Assembly (NCBI RefSeq): GCF_016056295.1
Contig: NZ_JAECZB010000023.1
Coordinates: forward strand, 1 to 64,000
DNA: 64,000 nt
Direction: 5' to 3'
Origin: Atlanticothrix silvestris CENA357
GTDB lineage: Bacteria; Cyanobacteriota; Cyanobacteriia; Cyanobacteriales; Nostocaceae
Position numbers and translations under genes: made by a program. Position 1 is the stretch's first letter. Each line of letters starts with the position of its first letter. The notes beneath the pieces were generated by a model. It was not told the DNA's origin. It did not search any database and saw only the letters and a program-made list of their open reading frames with translations. Below, piece after piece: positions 20,394-29,816 of this stretch.

Positions 20394-21173
20394 TTGATTA
20401 ATAATACATTGTCCTCATACAACGTCTCTACTGCTTCTATTGATACCAATTTAAATTCAATCAATACTGGGCAGAAAAACATTAAGGAGTTAGAATCTAC
20501 ACTTTCCTTATCTCCTTCTTTACCTATTTCCATATCTTCCCGACAAACTTGGTTAGTGTTTGCAGCGGCTGTATTTTTGGTCTCAGTACCAGTATTTATA
20601 GAAGCACCGCTAGTGCGATCGCTGCCAATTATAAGTTTAGCGATGACAGGATTTTGGGTATGGCTCAGTTTTAACTTAATGTCACGTCCTGCAACTTACC
20701 TGTGGGGAGATTTGCTTTTAGGCTTTAGCTGGAGTTGGTTAGCAGGAGCAATTTACTGGGGCTGGTTACGTTGGGAACCTGTATGGCATTTACCCTTAGA
20801 ATCCATAGGGCTACCATTTGCTTGTTGGTGTCTGCTGCGGAATTGGGGCAAAGTTGGCAGCTGGTTTTATTTAGGTTCTTTACTCGGTACAGTCTTGACA
20901 GATGTGTATTTTTACATAGTAGATTTAATGCCCTATTGGCGGCAAATTATGCAGGTGGAACCGGCTGGAGCGCCATTAATTTTACAAAATGCTCTTATTC
21001 AAGTACAAACTCCTTTGGGACAAGCTTGGGCAATAATTCTTGCCTCGGTGCTGTTGACAGCAGGAATTTTACCTTTACGTCAAAGACAACGACACTGGTA
21101 CGCCTTTGGTGGTGCGGTTTTAAGTACAATTTTAGTAGATAGCCTATTTTTATTAGCTGCGTGCGCTGCTTAA
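20394..21173 (+). CDS. DUF3120 family membrane protein
   Basis: Conserved cyanobacterial (and plastid-lineage) membrane protein of unknown function. It has about six hydrophobic helices and the characteristic Trp-rich loop WGDLLLGFSWSWLAGAIYWGWLRWEP, then LTDVYFYIVDLMPYWR. The first ~50 residues are polar and low in complexity. The start is uncertain: the frame opens with TTG at 20394 and there is no ATG before the first helix, so a later GTG or TTG is possible. Confidence 0.85.
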   Translation: MINNTLSSYNVSTASIDTNLNSINTGQKNIKELESTLSLSPSLPISISSRQTWLVFAAAVFLVSVPVFIEAPLVRSLPIISLAMTGFWVWLSFNLMSRPATYLWGDLLLGFSWSWLAGAIYWGWLRWEPVWHLPLESIGLPFACWCLLRNWGKVGSWFYLGSLLGTVLTDVYFYIVDLMPYWRQIMQVEPAGAPLILQNALIQVQTPLGQAWAIILASVLLTAGILPLRQRQRHWYAFGGAVLSTILVDSLFLLAACAA

Positions 21174-21499
21174 GCATTATTTTTATATGGGTTAAAGGGG
21201 CGGTAACGCTTAATTGGGAACGTTAATGAACTTACCTACCCTTCGCCTCACCATCCATAAAACAAGAGTGCAAGATGCTGGTAAAGTTTAACTTGGCTGT
21301 TACTACAGTCTCAGTTCCCAGCTGTAGCGCGAAGCGTTTAGTGGTGGGTACTTCACTAAGATGTATATTAGTTTCTAATGACTGCTGTGTGTTGATTAAG
21401 CTATCAGTTAGTCGATAGTCAATCGTCTTGACTTTAGGCTGTTGACACCTGTTGGCTGAAAGCTGTTTTTTCAGTTTGATGGAAAGAGGTAGAAAAATC
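21174..21499. other. Spacer upstream of psbU
   Basis: No gene. It contains a GTAGCGCGAAGCG-type repeat word near 21323. The psbU promoter should be here but is not recognised. Confidence 0.35.
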
Positions 21500-21928
21500 G
21501 TGAAAGGATTGGTGCGTTTATTAACAGTGTTTAGTTTGTTCCTTGGCTGCTGGGGATTTTTAGGAACAACTCAGATAGCCCAAGCTAGTAGTTTCAACAG
21601 TTTTGCTTGGCCTCAAGTTCCAATTTTGGCACTTGAACGGCAAAATCGGGCAGACGCTAAGCTAGGAACAGAATTTGGTAAAAAACTTGATTTGAATAAT
21701 ACCAACGTGCGGGCTTTTCAACAGTATCCGGGGTTGTATCCCACCCTTGCGAAGAAAATTCTCAAGAATGCTCCTTACCAAAATGTAGAGGATGTATTGG
21801 ATCTTCCAGGACTGAGCGATCGCCAGAAACAACTCCTGCAAGCTAACCTAGACAACTTTACCGTGACTGAATTTGAACCCGCCTTCAACGAGGGAGATGA
21901 TCGCATTAATAACGGTATCTACAGATAA
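21500..21928 (+). CDS. psbU: Photosystem II 12 kDa extrinsic protein PsbU
   Basis: Lumenal extrinsic subunit that stabilises the oxygen-evolving cluster of photosystem II. The protein has a signal peptide ending near QIAQA/SSF and a mature domain with [28 protein letters not shown], paired HhH-like motifs ([28 protein letters not shown]) and the conserved end RINNGIYR. The open frame extends upstream, but GTG 21500 gives the usual N-terminus (V/M)[12 protein letters not shown] and has AGAGG 10 nt before it, so I choose it (142 residues). A hairpin (CCTACTC / GAGTAGG, 21961-21985) lies 33 nt after the stop. Confidence 0.95.
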   Translation: MKGLVRLLTVFSLFLGCWGFLGTTQIAQASSFNSFAWPQVPILALERQNRADAKLGTEFGKKLDLNNTNVRAFQQYPGLYPTLAKKILKNAPYQNVEDVLDLPGLSDRQKQLLQANLDNFTVTEFEPAFNEGDDRINNGIYR

Positions 21929-22042
21929 CCGCATTTGCAGTTAGCTGGAAACAATAGCAGCCTACTCTTGATTTTCAGGAGTAGGATGCAAATTTATTAG
22001 TTAGGAGTTATGTAGTGGTTTGAATATGGATGGAATACACCA

Positions 22043-22156
22043 CTCTAGCCCCTAGTTCCTAGTCCCTACTAGAGCCTATTGCAAACAACCGACAGCACTA
22101 TAAAAACAAAAAACTCCTAACTCCCAACCTTTGTACAGACGCGATTAATTGCGTCT
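22043..22156. repeat. Intergenic repeats upstream of nadB
   Basis: An STRR-like run of CCCTAGTT/CCTAGTCC words (22043-22072) is followed by the palindrome AGACGCGATTAATTGCGTCT (22137-22156), a form of the dispersed ACGCGATTAAT repeat seen in Nostocales. Confidence 0.5.
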
Positions 22157-22186
22157 CTGCTCTTAACTTCCAACTCCCCCATTACC

Positions 22187-23878
22187 TTGCCTCCAATAGA
22201 TATTCCTAGCCAATTTGATGTCTTAGTAGTCGGCGCTGGTGCAGCTGGACTGTACACAGCACTTTGCTTACCAGAGTCCTTGCAAGTCGGCTTGATTACC
22301 AAAGAAACAGTTTCTTTGTCCGCTAGTGATTGGGCCCAAGGTGGGATTGCTGCGGCGATCGCCCCAGAAGATTCTCCTTCACTGCACATTGAAGACACAA
22401 TGGAAGCAGGCGCTGGCTTGTGCGATCGCCCAGCAGTAGAATTCCTTGCTCAACAAGCACCTAGCTGTATTCAATCCCTAGTTAACCTAGGAGTTGCTTT
22501 TGACCGACACGGTAAGGCGTTAGCTTTAACTTTGGAAGCCGCCCATTCGCGCAACCGCGTTCTCCATGCCGCTGACACTACAGGTAGAGAGGTAACTACT
22601 ACCCTCACTGCCCAAGTATTACGCCGTAAAAATATTCAAGTCATCCAGCAAGCTTTGGCATTGAGTCTGTGGCTAGAACCCCAAAGTGGTTACTGCCAAG
22701 GAATTAGTCTATTTTACCAAGGTGAAATCCAATGGGTAAGGGCTGGTGCTGTTGTATTAGCAACCGGCGGTGGAGGTCAAGTATTTGCCCAAACCACTAA
22801 TCCTGATGTCAGTACAGGCGATGGGGTAGCGATCGCTTGGCGCGCTGGGGCTGTCCTCCGTGACTTAGAATTTGTCCAATTTCACCCCACAGCCCTGACT
22901 AAACCCGGCGCTGATCGCTTTTTAATTAGTGAAGCTGTACGTGGAGAAGGCGCACACCTTGTTGATAACGAAGGTCGGCGTTTTACTTTCGACTACCATC
23001 CGGCTGGCGAACTCGCGCCCAGAGATATAGTCAGTAGAGCAATTTTTAGCCATTTACAACATACTGCTGTTGATCCTGCGACTGCCCATGTGTGGCTGGA
23101 TATGCGTCCTATTCCTGCTGACAAAATTCGTCACCGCTTTCCCAATATCGTTAAAGTTTGTCAACATTGGGGCATTGATGTCTTTAATGAACCAATTCCC
23201 GTAGCCCCTGCTGCTCATTATTGGATGGGTGGTATTGTTACAGATTTAATGAATCGTACAAACATTCACGGTTTGTATGCGGTGGGAGAAACAGCCAGTA
23301 CTGGGGTACATGGGGCAAATCGTTTGGCGAGTAATTCTTTGCTAGAATGCATTGTCTTTGGGGCACAGATGGCTCATTTAAAGGATGAAGCCACAATCCT
23401 CAAGGATGAATTAAAAGAAGCTAAAGTCAGCTTTCATCCTGTAACCTTTACCCTTACTAAAAATGATTGGCAAATCCAGCAATCACAACTTGAAGCATTA
23501 AGAGAGAAGTTGCCTCGCCTAGTATGGCAAAGCGCTGGTATTTGTCGAGAACAGTCAGTTTTAGCAGATGCGATCGCGACTATTGAATCTTGGCAGCAAG
23601 ATTTTGCTACTTTGCCCCTGAGTCAATTTTTACTTGCTTTACGTCCAAAAGAACCCGTTAAGTTCGACATAACAGACGCTGAAAGACAATTACGACTTTG
23701 GGCAGAAACCCGTAATTTACTGGATGTGGCCTATTTAATTCTCAAAAGTGCTGCTTTTAGAACCGAAAGTCGGGGAGGACACTATCGCTTAGATTATCCT
23801 CAACCAGACCCAGACTGGCAAGTTCACACGCTTGTACAAAAGCATCAATGGTGGAAGTCTGTAGTTCCCAACAAGTAG
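22187..23878 (+). CDS. nadB: L-aspartate oxidase
   Basis: FAD enzyme that oxidises aspartate to iminoaspartate, the first step of de novo NAD synthesis. The N-terminal dinucleotide fold is VLVVGAGAAGLYTAL. Then come SLSASDWAQGGIAAA, the active-site segment HSRNRVLHAADTTGRE, EFVQFHPTAL and EAVRGEGAHLVD of the succinate dehydrogenase/fumarate reductase flavoprotein family, and the C-terminal helical domain. 563 residues is the expected length. The start is a TTG (22187) five codons before the conserved IPSQFDVLVVG and lacks a clear ribosome site, so the exact start is uncertain. Confidence 0.93.
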   Translation: MPPIDIPSQFDVLVVGAGAAGLYTALCLPESLQVGLITKETVSLSASDWAQGGIAAAIAPEDSPSLHIEDTMEAGAGLCDRPAVEFLAQQAPSCIQSLVNLGVAFDRHGKALALTLEAAHSRNRVLHAADTTGREVTTTLTAQVLRRKNIQVIQQALALSLWLEPQSGYCQGISLFYQGEIQWVRAGAVVLATGGGGQVFAQTTNPDVSTGDGVAIAWRAGAVLRDLEFVQFHPTALTKPGADRFLISEAVRGEGAHLVDNEGRRFTFDYHPAGELAPRDIVSRAIFSHLQHTAVDPATAHVWLDMRPIPADKIRHRFPNIVKVCQHWGIDVFNEPIPVAPAAHYWMGGIVTDLMNRTNIHGLYAVGETASTGVHGANRLASNSLLECIVFGAQMAHLKDEATILKDELKEAKVSFHPVTFTLTKNDWQIQQSQLEALREKLPRLVWQSAGICREQSVLADAIATIESWQQDFATLPLSQFLLALRPKEPVKFDITDAERQLRLWAETRNLLDVAYLILKSAAFRTESRGGHYRLDYPQPDPDWQVHTLVQKHQWWKSVVPNK

Positions 23879-23963
23879 ATCTGGGAACCCACGCAAGCCA
23901 CTTCTCTTGTTATCAATGAACTCACCGCCCACGTTACTGACTCCTAAATTTATTTATAGGTAT

Positions 23964-23999
23964 TTTAATTTTTAATTTTTAATTTTTAATTTTTAATTT
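23964..23999. repeat. (AATTTTT)n tandem repeat
   Basis: About five 7-bp units of AATTTTT lie between the nadB stop and the next gene. Simple-sequence tract without coding capacity. Confidence 0.7.
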
Positions 24000-24036
24000 C
24001 CCAAAGAAGATGACTCTTTAAGTAATGGGTAACTTC

Positions 24037-24273
24037 TCAGCGAGTACCGCTACCATGTAAACTATCAGGCCCTCCATGATTGGGTGGAATGAACGTATCA
24101 CGTGAATCCTGAGAATCAATACTAGAACGAGTTGAGTGATCGCTGCTACTAATGCTTAAGATATCAGCAGTCAAAGTGCTAAAATTTACCGTAGCGCCAG
24201 CAATTTTTGGAATAGTTATGTAAGCACTGACACAAAATATCATCGCGCTGGTGATTCTGAAGTGAGTTCTCAT
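24037..24273 (-). CDS. Small exported protein with C-terminal PDSLHGSGTR motif
   Basis: 78 residues with a signal peptide (MRTHFRITSAMIF..AGA) and a polar Ser/Asp-rich mature part ending NHGGPDSLHGSGTR. Short exported cyanobacterial proteins, and the N-terminal part of some DUF928 proteins, share a P-x-G-x-P...G-x-GTR ending; that similarity is from memory and weak. GGAGG lies 16 nt before the ATG, a little far. It is followed upstream, with 645 bp between, by a CHASE2 cyclase on the same strand. Function unknown. Confidence 0.55.
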   Translation of the reverse strand: MRTHFRITSAMIFCVSAYITIPKIAGATVNFSTLTADILSISSSDHSTRSSIDSQDSRDTFIPPNHGGPDSLHGSGTR

Positions 24274-24918
24274 AAGTCTTTGTGAATTACCTCCATTCTG
24301 ATTTCATCGAGTTTCTTTTGTGATCTACAGCAGATTGAGTTATTTTTTCCGAAAAATTAAATTTTGATGAAAATTTTCTGGTGAATGGATAACTAATTAA
24401 CCAAAAAGTAATTGATAACAGCTTGCACTTTAGCAAACAGGTACCTCTGAAAATACACTTGACATTCCAGAAATACTGCCAACAAACAAGCTTTGGCATC
24501 AGCCTTAAGTTAGAGGTATTTCTCAGTCCCATTAAAGAGGTTCATTAATTTCCACAGGATAATTGATGTTACCAAAAAATCTTAACAAATTATTAATATT
24601 TTTGCGTATAAATACTTTAATCACTAAGGAATAGAGATTGACAAACCAACTGAGTTCAACTAGTTCTTATGATTTAACATCAACAAAAATAAGCAGTTTT
24701 ACTACTAGACCTCTTGCACGAATATTTAAACACTGAAATGTAGAACTTGATTTAGCGTTCTCCTTTGCGTCTTTGCGTGCCAGTTGCTACAAGTCGGGGA
24801 ACCCACCCAACGCACTGGCTTGCCTTTGCGCGAGCTTTTAAAGATATTTGCAGCAATACCAAAGTATTTATGCAAGATGTCTACTATAGTTGTCATTTCA
24901 GCCGCTTTTTATAAATTT
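24274..24918. other. Intergenic region between the small exported protein and the CHASE2 cyclase
   Basis: AT-rich apart from a repeat word GGGAACCCACCCAACGCACT near 24796, related to repeats near 4610, 23882 and 59545. A leftward 81-codon open frame (24287-24532) has odd composition and was not accepted. Confidence 0.4.
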
Positions 24919-27135
24919 TTAAGCAAACTCATAGCGGTTTTTGCCTAAGTGCTTAGCACGGTACATGGCAGTATCTGCTTGTTTAATCAATATCTCAGTG
25001 CTTTGACCATTGAGAGGATAAATACTGATACCAATACTGGCAGAAATTTTAGTGGTATATCCGTCCAAAACGATTGGCTCGGTAATGCATCCTAAAATTT
25101 TTTCAGCAACCTTAGCAGCTACTTGCTCGTTGGGAATGGCCCGTAATATCACGGTAAATTCATCGCCACCCAGCCGGGAAACAGTATCACTACCACGTAA
25201 AGAATTATTGAGCCGCTGAGCAATGGCTACTAAGAGGCGATCGCCTATTTCATGTCCGAGGGTATCATTGATTTGCTTAAAGCCATCAAGATCAATAAAT
25301 AGTAGTCCTAAAGATAAACTATTGTCTTGGGCCCAAACTAAAGACTCATAAAGTTGTTCTGCGAAAAATTTGCGATTAGATAAGCCAGTGAGAGGGTCGT
25401 GATAAGCCAGATAACGCAAATGGTCTTCTTTGCGTTTAGCAGTGCGTATGAGTTCATATTCTTTCTCTTTACGCTGAGTAATATCTCGAATTATCCCCAC
25501 TAAAAAGAAATTACCCGCAGCGTCTTTGTGGAGTGATCGTTTAGTGGCAATTAAATGGATGTTTCCAGTTGCATCAGTAAATTCTTCTTCGTTTTCCCTG
25601 GGTTGTTGAGTCCTAAAAACTAATTCATCCTGTTGTCGAAACACATTAGCTTCATGGGGAGGAAAAAAATCGTAGTCTGATTTTTCAATTAACACAGTAT
25701 CTGGATAGCCAATTAATCGACAATATGCGTCGTTTAATACAATCCATTGATGTTGTTTATTTTTGACGAAAATTGGGTCAGCGATCGTATTGATTACTTG
25801 CTGCAAAAAATCTTTGGAGCGTTTCAACTCTTCTTGAATATGGGCGATATGAAAAATCATCCAAATAGCTGAAATACCAAAGGTAAGCAATGAAGGAATT
25901 ATAGGTATCCACCAACCAGTTAAAAAAGCTAGATATGCACTTAAAATTAACGCTAAACAAGAAAGTAAAATACTAAAAATACTTTGACTTTGGGATCTTA
26001 CTTGCCACGTCATTACGGCTCCTAAATAAGACCAAGTAAAAATCCATAAATTTTCCCACGGTTCAGACCATATTTTTACTAAAGGTCGTCCTTCGATGGC
26101 AGATGAAATTAACTCACTAATAAAATAAGCTTGTAGTTCAATGCCACTAATTGGCTCGGCTGTACCCATCACACGACTGGATTGGGGAATAAATACAAAA
26201 TCTTGAAGGCTGGGAGCAGTGGAACCAATAATTACAATGCGATCGCTAATCAAGTTTTTGTCCACTTTATTAGCTAGCACATCACTCATAGTTACCTGGC
26301 GATAACCACAAAATTTTCCAGATGAACTTTCTTTACAGCCTAGTTTAGGAAAATTAGACAAAATTTGGTAGCCTCTGTCATCAGCTCCTACATAATAACC
26401 ATCATTCGCTTTAAAGCGAATAAATACAGCCTTACCCAACTGTAAATATTCAGGGTTACTGGTTGCTTTTTTTGGAGTAATTCCCTCTGACTTTAAATAC
26501 AATAAAGCTAGCTTGAGTGCAAAACTTTCATGTAATTTGTTATTAACATGCCAATACAATAAGCTACGGCGTATTTTGCCATCAGGGTCAAATAATACAT
26601 TATTAAAACCGACTTGCTCTGGATTAAGCCCTTTTGGAGGTCGAACCCCAATTTTGCTATTTTTGTAATTATTATTTTTTTCATTTGCTAACAGTTCAAT
26701 ACCAATCAAGTTCGGCATCGACTGATAAGCGTCAAGCAATTGTTTTTTACCCGGTTTTATTTCTAAATCATTGCTAGGCACTTCCAAATCACGGTAAATA
26801 TCTAAGCCAATAGCTCGCGGTTTATAAATGTTTAATTTTTGCAATAAATTAGCGATGATGGTATCTGGAATCGGCCAGCCAACTTTGCGTAAATAAGTCT
26901 CATCAATTACTACGATAGTAATGCGATTATCTGGTTGTTCGTTTGGACGTAAGCGAAAAAACTGATCTAAAACCCCTAATTCTAATGATTGCAATAATCC
27001 CACAGAGCGCAAAATTAGGATGCAGATTGCAACGATAGAAGCGGTAATCAATTCTCTGTGTCCTCGACCAAGCGATTGTTTCAGTCTCAACATTAACTTT
27101 ACAAGACGCTTGCCTAACTGCTTACTCATTCCCAT
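24919..27135 (-). CDS. CHASE2-PAS-GGDEF diguanylate cyclase
   Basis: 738 residues. One N-terminal helix (~30-50) is followed by a periplasmic/extracytoplasmic CHASE2 sensor (ITIVVIDETYLRKVGWPIPD.., PRAIGLDIYRDL, GTAEPISGIELQAYFISEL). Three helices span ~375-440, then a PAS domain (~450-570, closing DITQRKEKE) and a GGDEF domain with the active motif GGDEF near 656. An RGSD five residues upstream fits the RxxD product-inhibition site, so it should be a feedback-regulated cyclase making c-di-GMP. No EAL domain is attached. The REC-EAL protein at 8933-10147 is a possible opposing enzyme in the same genome region. Confidence 0.93.
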   Translation of the reverse strand: MGMSKQLGKRLVKLMLRLKQSLGRGHRELITASIVAICILILRSVGLLQSLELGVLDQFFRLRPNEQPDNRITIVVIDETYLRKVGWPIPDTIIANLLQKLNIYKPRAIGLDIYRDLEVPSNDLEIKPGKKQLLDAYQSMPNLIGIELLANEKNNNYKNSKIGVRPPKGLNPEQVGFNNVLFDPDGKIRRSLLYWHVNNKLHESFALKLALLYLKSEGITPKKATSNPEYLQLGKAVFIRFKANDGYYVGADDRGYQILSNFPKLGCKESSSGKFCGYRQVTMSDVLANKVDKNLISDRIVIIGSTAPSLQDFVFIPQSSRVMGTAEPISGIELQAYFISELISSAIEGRPLVKIWSEPWENLWIFTWSYLGAVMTWQVRSQSQSIFSILLSCLALILSAYLAFLTGWWIPIIPSLLTFGISAIWMIFHIAHIQEELKRSKDFLQQVINTIADPIFVKNKQHQWIVLNDAYCRLIGYPDTVLIEKSDYDFFPPHEANVFRQQDELVFRTQQPRENEEEFTDATGNIHLIATKRSLHKDAAGNFFLVGIIRDITQRKEKEYELIRTAKRKEDHLRYLAYHDPLTGLSNRKFFAEQLYESLVWAQDNSLSLGLLFIDLDGFKQINDTLGHEIGDRLLVAIAQRLNNSLRGSDTVSRLGGDEFTVILRAIPNEQVAAKVAEKILGCITEPIVLDGYTTKISASIGISIYPLNGQSTEILIKQADTAMYRAKHLGKNRYEFA

Positions 27136-27616
27136 AACCTAGTGGGGAAAATATTCTTTGTTTTTTATAGTTATTGGTTTATTGGCAAATATAACTTGTG
27201 CAAGAACTATAACAATTCTCAAATCAGTGAAATAAATTTGAATCACAGGACTTAGAAGGAATAGTTTCTGCCAAATGCTTTAGGATAGCTCTAAATGAAT
27301 GCTCATTCATGACGAATTATGTGTTACCAAAGGGCAACTGGAATTTTCGCGTCTATGATGACGAGTTCAGTATAAATATTATTCATTGATAACAAAAGTA
27401 TATTTTTGGTAACTTTCAGTTGACAAATCTTTTCTTTCGGTAGTTATTAAATTCCTATAGCGAACTTCTTGGATGACCTCTAAATACATTTAGTAACAAA
27501 AATATTTTCTAAGTATAATCTCTGAGAAAATATCTATTGTTCCTGTGGTATTTGTAGATTATAGTCCTAGGCAAATTAAAAATTTGGAATTGGGTATTGG
27601 ACTAAGAGTATTTCAT

Positions 27617-27664
27617 CAAAAAAAAGTCAACTGGAAGAAAACAGCTGCATTCAACCAGTTGACT
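27617..27664 (-). terminator. Rho-independent terminator of the VKOR gene
   Basis: Read leftward, AGTCAACTGG / CCAGTTGACT form a perfect 10-bp stem (27664-27655 with 27634-27625), followed directly by a run of eight T. It lies 177 bp from the VKOR stop because element 2 sits between them, which suggests the element was inserted between the gene and its terminator. Confidence 0.7.
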
Positions 27665-27680
27665 ATGGAGAGTGAGAGCC

Positions 27681-27798
27681 CAATACGGTTCGGATAAGCA
27701 CTATGAACTTTCCTTGTGGCCTGGGAAAAGGTTAAAGGGTAAGGGGTAAAGGATGTATTGAAAACCTTTCCCTTTTCCCCTTTTACCGAACCGTATTG
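27681..27798. mobile_element. MITE-like element 2 (118 bp)
   Basis: Terminal inverted repeats CAATACGGTTCGG (27681-27693) and CCGAACCGTATTG (27786-27798) are perfect over 13 bp. The element is bounded by a 10-bp direct repeat AGTGAGAGCC (27671-27680 and 27799-27808), a clear target-site duplication. The centre is purine-rich on one half and pyrimidine-rich on the other and has no coding capacity. Confidence 0.8.
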
Positions 27799-27840
27799 AG
27801 TGAGAGCCTAAGTTGTTTCAAAAAGGCTTGTTTAAGGAAA

Positions 27841-28824
27841 TTATTTGAAATATTTGAAGTTGCTAGGGCCTGTATAAGCAGAAGCTTTTGCCAGTTCTTC
27901 TAAGTTTTGCACCCCACTGTAGCTTTTGCCATTAATAATCCAAGTAGGAAAGCCTTCTATTTTCGCTGCTTTACATAATTCCGGTTTACCTACTGGGCTA
28001 TCAGCAGCGCATTCCACCTTAATACTATCGTCGATGATCTGTGCAGCTTCTTTACCGAAAAGCAGTTTTTGTTCGTGGCAGTGAGGACACCAATAAGCAC
28101 TGTATTCCTTAGCGCCTATTTTCGCTAGATGGCGTGCTAGGGCAATTTCTGCCTCACCAGAAGTAGTAGTGACTTCCCAACCGAATTCTGGGTTAGGTTG
28201 CGCTTGAGGAACAAAGTTAATTTTCTCTGGTTGTCCGGGATTTCCAGCTGTACTGCCTGTTTGATTGACACCAGCATAAACACCTAAAGTACCAATCAGC
28301 GTTACCATCCCCACAATAATAGCGGTAAAGAAAATTTGCCCAACATCCTCCCACGTACGACCGATAATCGTTAGTACTAAAAGACTAAGAGAAAATAAAG
28401 CCGAACCAATACAGTAAGGGCAAGTAGCTTTAATTTGAAATGCTAGCAAATACATTAAGTAGCCACTGAAAACTGACATGGTGATCGCTCCCACCAACAG
28501 CAGCCACCACGTCCAGTTTTCCAATTGTTTGTTGCTACTGTTTTCCCCTGATTTCAAGACCAAGGGTGCTAGGGCAAAGATCACCATACTGGTGTATGCC
28601 AAAAACCCAAATAAGGCTAATGGCTGACCCAAAACTGTTGCCCAAGGACTGGAAAGCACATCATTACAGCCTTTGGCACCAGCCTGTGCTACACAAGCGG
28701 CACTACCTCCTGTTAACTTTTCTATCGTGAGATAACCCGTTGTCAGCGCACCAAAACCAGCGATCGCGGCAATCAACGGACGCGACCATTTATGAATCCA
28801 AGGAGTAGAACGTCGGCGAATCAT
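27841..28824 (-). CDS. VKOR-thioredoxin fusion (thiol-disulfide oxidoreductase)
   Basis: 327 residues. Residues ~15-185 are a four- to five-helix vitamin K epoxide reductase domain with the paired cysteines C..GC (CVAQAGAKGCNDVL), a SPWATVLGQPLALFG loop and the redox motif CPYC. A C-terminal lumenal/periplasmic thioredoxin-like domain has CPHC (SAYWCPHCHEQKLLFG) and a second Cys pair near CAADSPVGKPELC. Cyanobacterial and chloroplast homologues (LTO1) form disulfides in lumenal proteins needed for photosystem II assembly, including PsbO in plants. psbO, psbU and psb32 lie in this window but not in the same operon. ATG start at 28824. Confidence 0.92.
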   Translation of the reverse strand: MIRRRSTPWIHKWSRPLIAAIAGFGALTTGYLTIEKLTGGSAACVAQAGAKGCNDVLSSPWATVLGQPLALFGFLAYTSMVIFALAPLVLKSGENSSNKQLENWTWWLLLVGAITMSVFSGYLMYLLAFQIKATCPYCIGSALFSLSLLVLTIIGRTWEDVGQIFFTAIIVGMVTLIGTLGVYAGVNQTGSTAGNPGQPEKINFVPQAQPNPEFGWEVTTTSGEAEIALARHLAKIGAKEYSAYWCPHCHEQKLLFGKEAAQIIDDSIKVECAADSPVGKPELCKAAKIEGFPTWIINGKSYSGVQNLEELAKASAYTGPSNFKYFK

Positions 28825-28836
28825 AAACTGCTAATT

Positions 28837-28966
28837 GGGAATAGGGAATAGGGAATAGGGCATGGGGCATGGGGCATGGGGCATTGGGCATTGGGCATGG
28901 GGCATTAGTTATTCTTTTCTTCATCTTCTCCTGCTTTCCTTAATCCCTAGCCCCTAGTCCCTAACC
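28837..28966. repeat. STRR heptamer tracts
   Basis: GGGAATA repeated, then GGGGCAT/TGGGCAT repeated (28837-28906), and CCCTAGC/CCCTAGT words (28941-28966) between btpA and the VKOR gene. Confidence 0.75.
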
Positions 28967-28967
28967 T

Positions 28968-29816
28968 CTAAGAACGTAACTTCACTTGCTCTGCTGATTT
29001 GCTTTCACTTTTGGAGTTCCAACTTCGATGTGCAGCCTCTACAAATTGACTGACGCGAATCGGGTCAATTGGTTGCTCAATCCGACCTTGACGTTTGAGG
29101 GAACTGGAAACAATTACACCATCTGCTGCCTGCATCAGTGTAGCAATATTTTCCCAGTCGGCTCCACTACCAATGAATACTGGAGTACCGTTTGCTGCGC
29201 CACAAGCTAGCTCTAAATCTTCTAGGTCAGGGGGGCTACCTGTAGCCCAGCCAGATAAAATTACCGCGTCTGCCAAACCCCTTTCAATCGTATCTTTCAC
29301 AGCAACTGTCAGATTTGGGGAACTCAAAGGACGGGCGTGCTTGACCAACACATCAGCCAGAATTTTGACATTACAACCCAATTCGCGACGATAACGCAAT
29401 AATTGATGGGCTTCTCCCTCAATTAATCCCTGATCGGTTGCCATTACCCCTGTGAGTACATTGACGCGGATAAATTGTGCTTGCACACAGCTAGCGATCG
29501 CCATTGCACTTTTGGCATCGTTCCGCAAAACATTTAAGCCTATAGGCAACGTCACCAAATTTTGTATCCTTTGCACCACAACAGTCATAGCACTTACAAC
29601 TGCTGGATCTACCTGGTTTTTGGTAAACGGTGCATCGAAAAAATTCTCCACAATAATGCCATCAACCCCACCACTCGCTAGGGCTGCTGCTTCTTGTTCG
29701 GCGCGGTCAATCACCGCTTTCAAAGTACCTCCCCAACGGGGCGAGGTGGGTAGTGGGAGTAGGTGAACTACGCCAATAATCGGTGTTCGAGTTTTAAATA
29801 TCTGATGTAAGTCCAC
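28968..29816 (-). CDS. btpA: Photosystem I biogenesis protein BtpA
   Basis: TIM-barrel protein required for stable accumulation of the photosystem I core in Synechocystis, a peripheral thylakoid-membrane protein. The signature TRTPIIGVVHLLPLPTSPRWGG and later GVDGIIVENFFDAPF, FIRVNVLTGVMATDQG and FIGSGADWENI match the family. The frame continues to a TTG at 29843, but those codons fall inside a TCCGCTTCGCGGA repeat. The GTG at 29816 gives the standard beginning (M)DLHQIFKTRTP and is preferred (282 residues). Confidence 0.93.
   Translation of the reverse strand: MDLHQIFKTRTPIIGVVHLLPLPTSPRWGGTLKAVIDRAEQEAAALASGGVDGIIVENFFDAPFTKNQVDPAVVSAMTVVVQRIQNLVTLPIGLNVLRNDAKSAMAIASCVQAQFIRVNVLTGVMATDQGLIEGEAHQLLRYRRELGCNVKILADVLVKHARPLSSPNLTVAVKDTIERGLADAVILSGWATGSPPDLEDLELACGAANGTPVFIGSGADWENIATLMQAADGVIVSSSLKRQGRIEQPIDPIRVSQFVEAAHRSWNSKSESKSAEQVKLRS

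Larger units (their letters stand above)
27136..27840. other. Intergenic region holding a terminator and a MITE
   Basis: No gene is recognised. From 27617 it contains an intrinsic terminator for leftward transcription and then the 118-bp element 2. Positions 27136-27600 are AT-rich and feature-poor. Confidence 0.5.

Noticed and set aside
24287-24532. 81-codon leftward open frame
   Set aside because: Composition is unlike a protein (Trp/Phe/Lys-rich, no ribosome site) and the region is AT-rich spacer.
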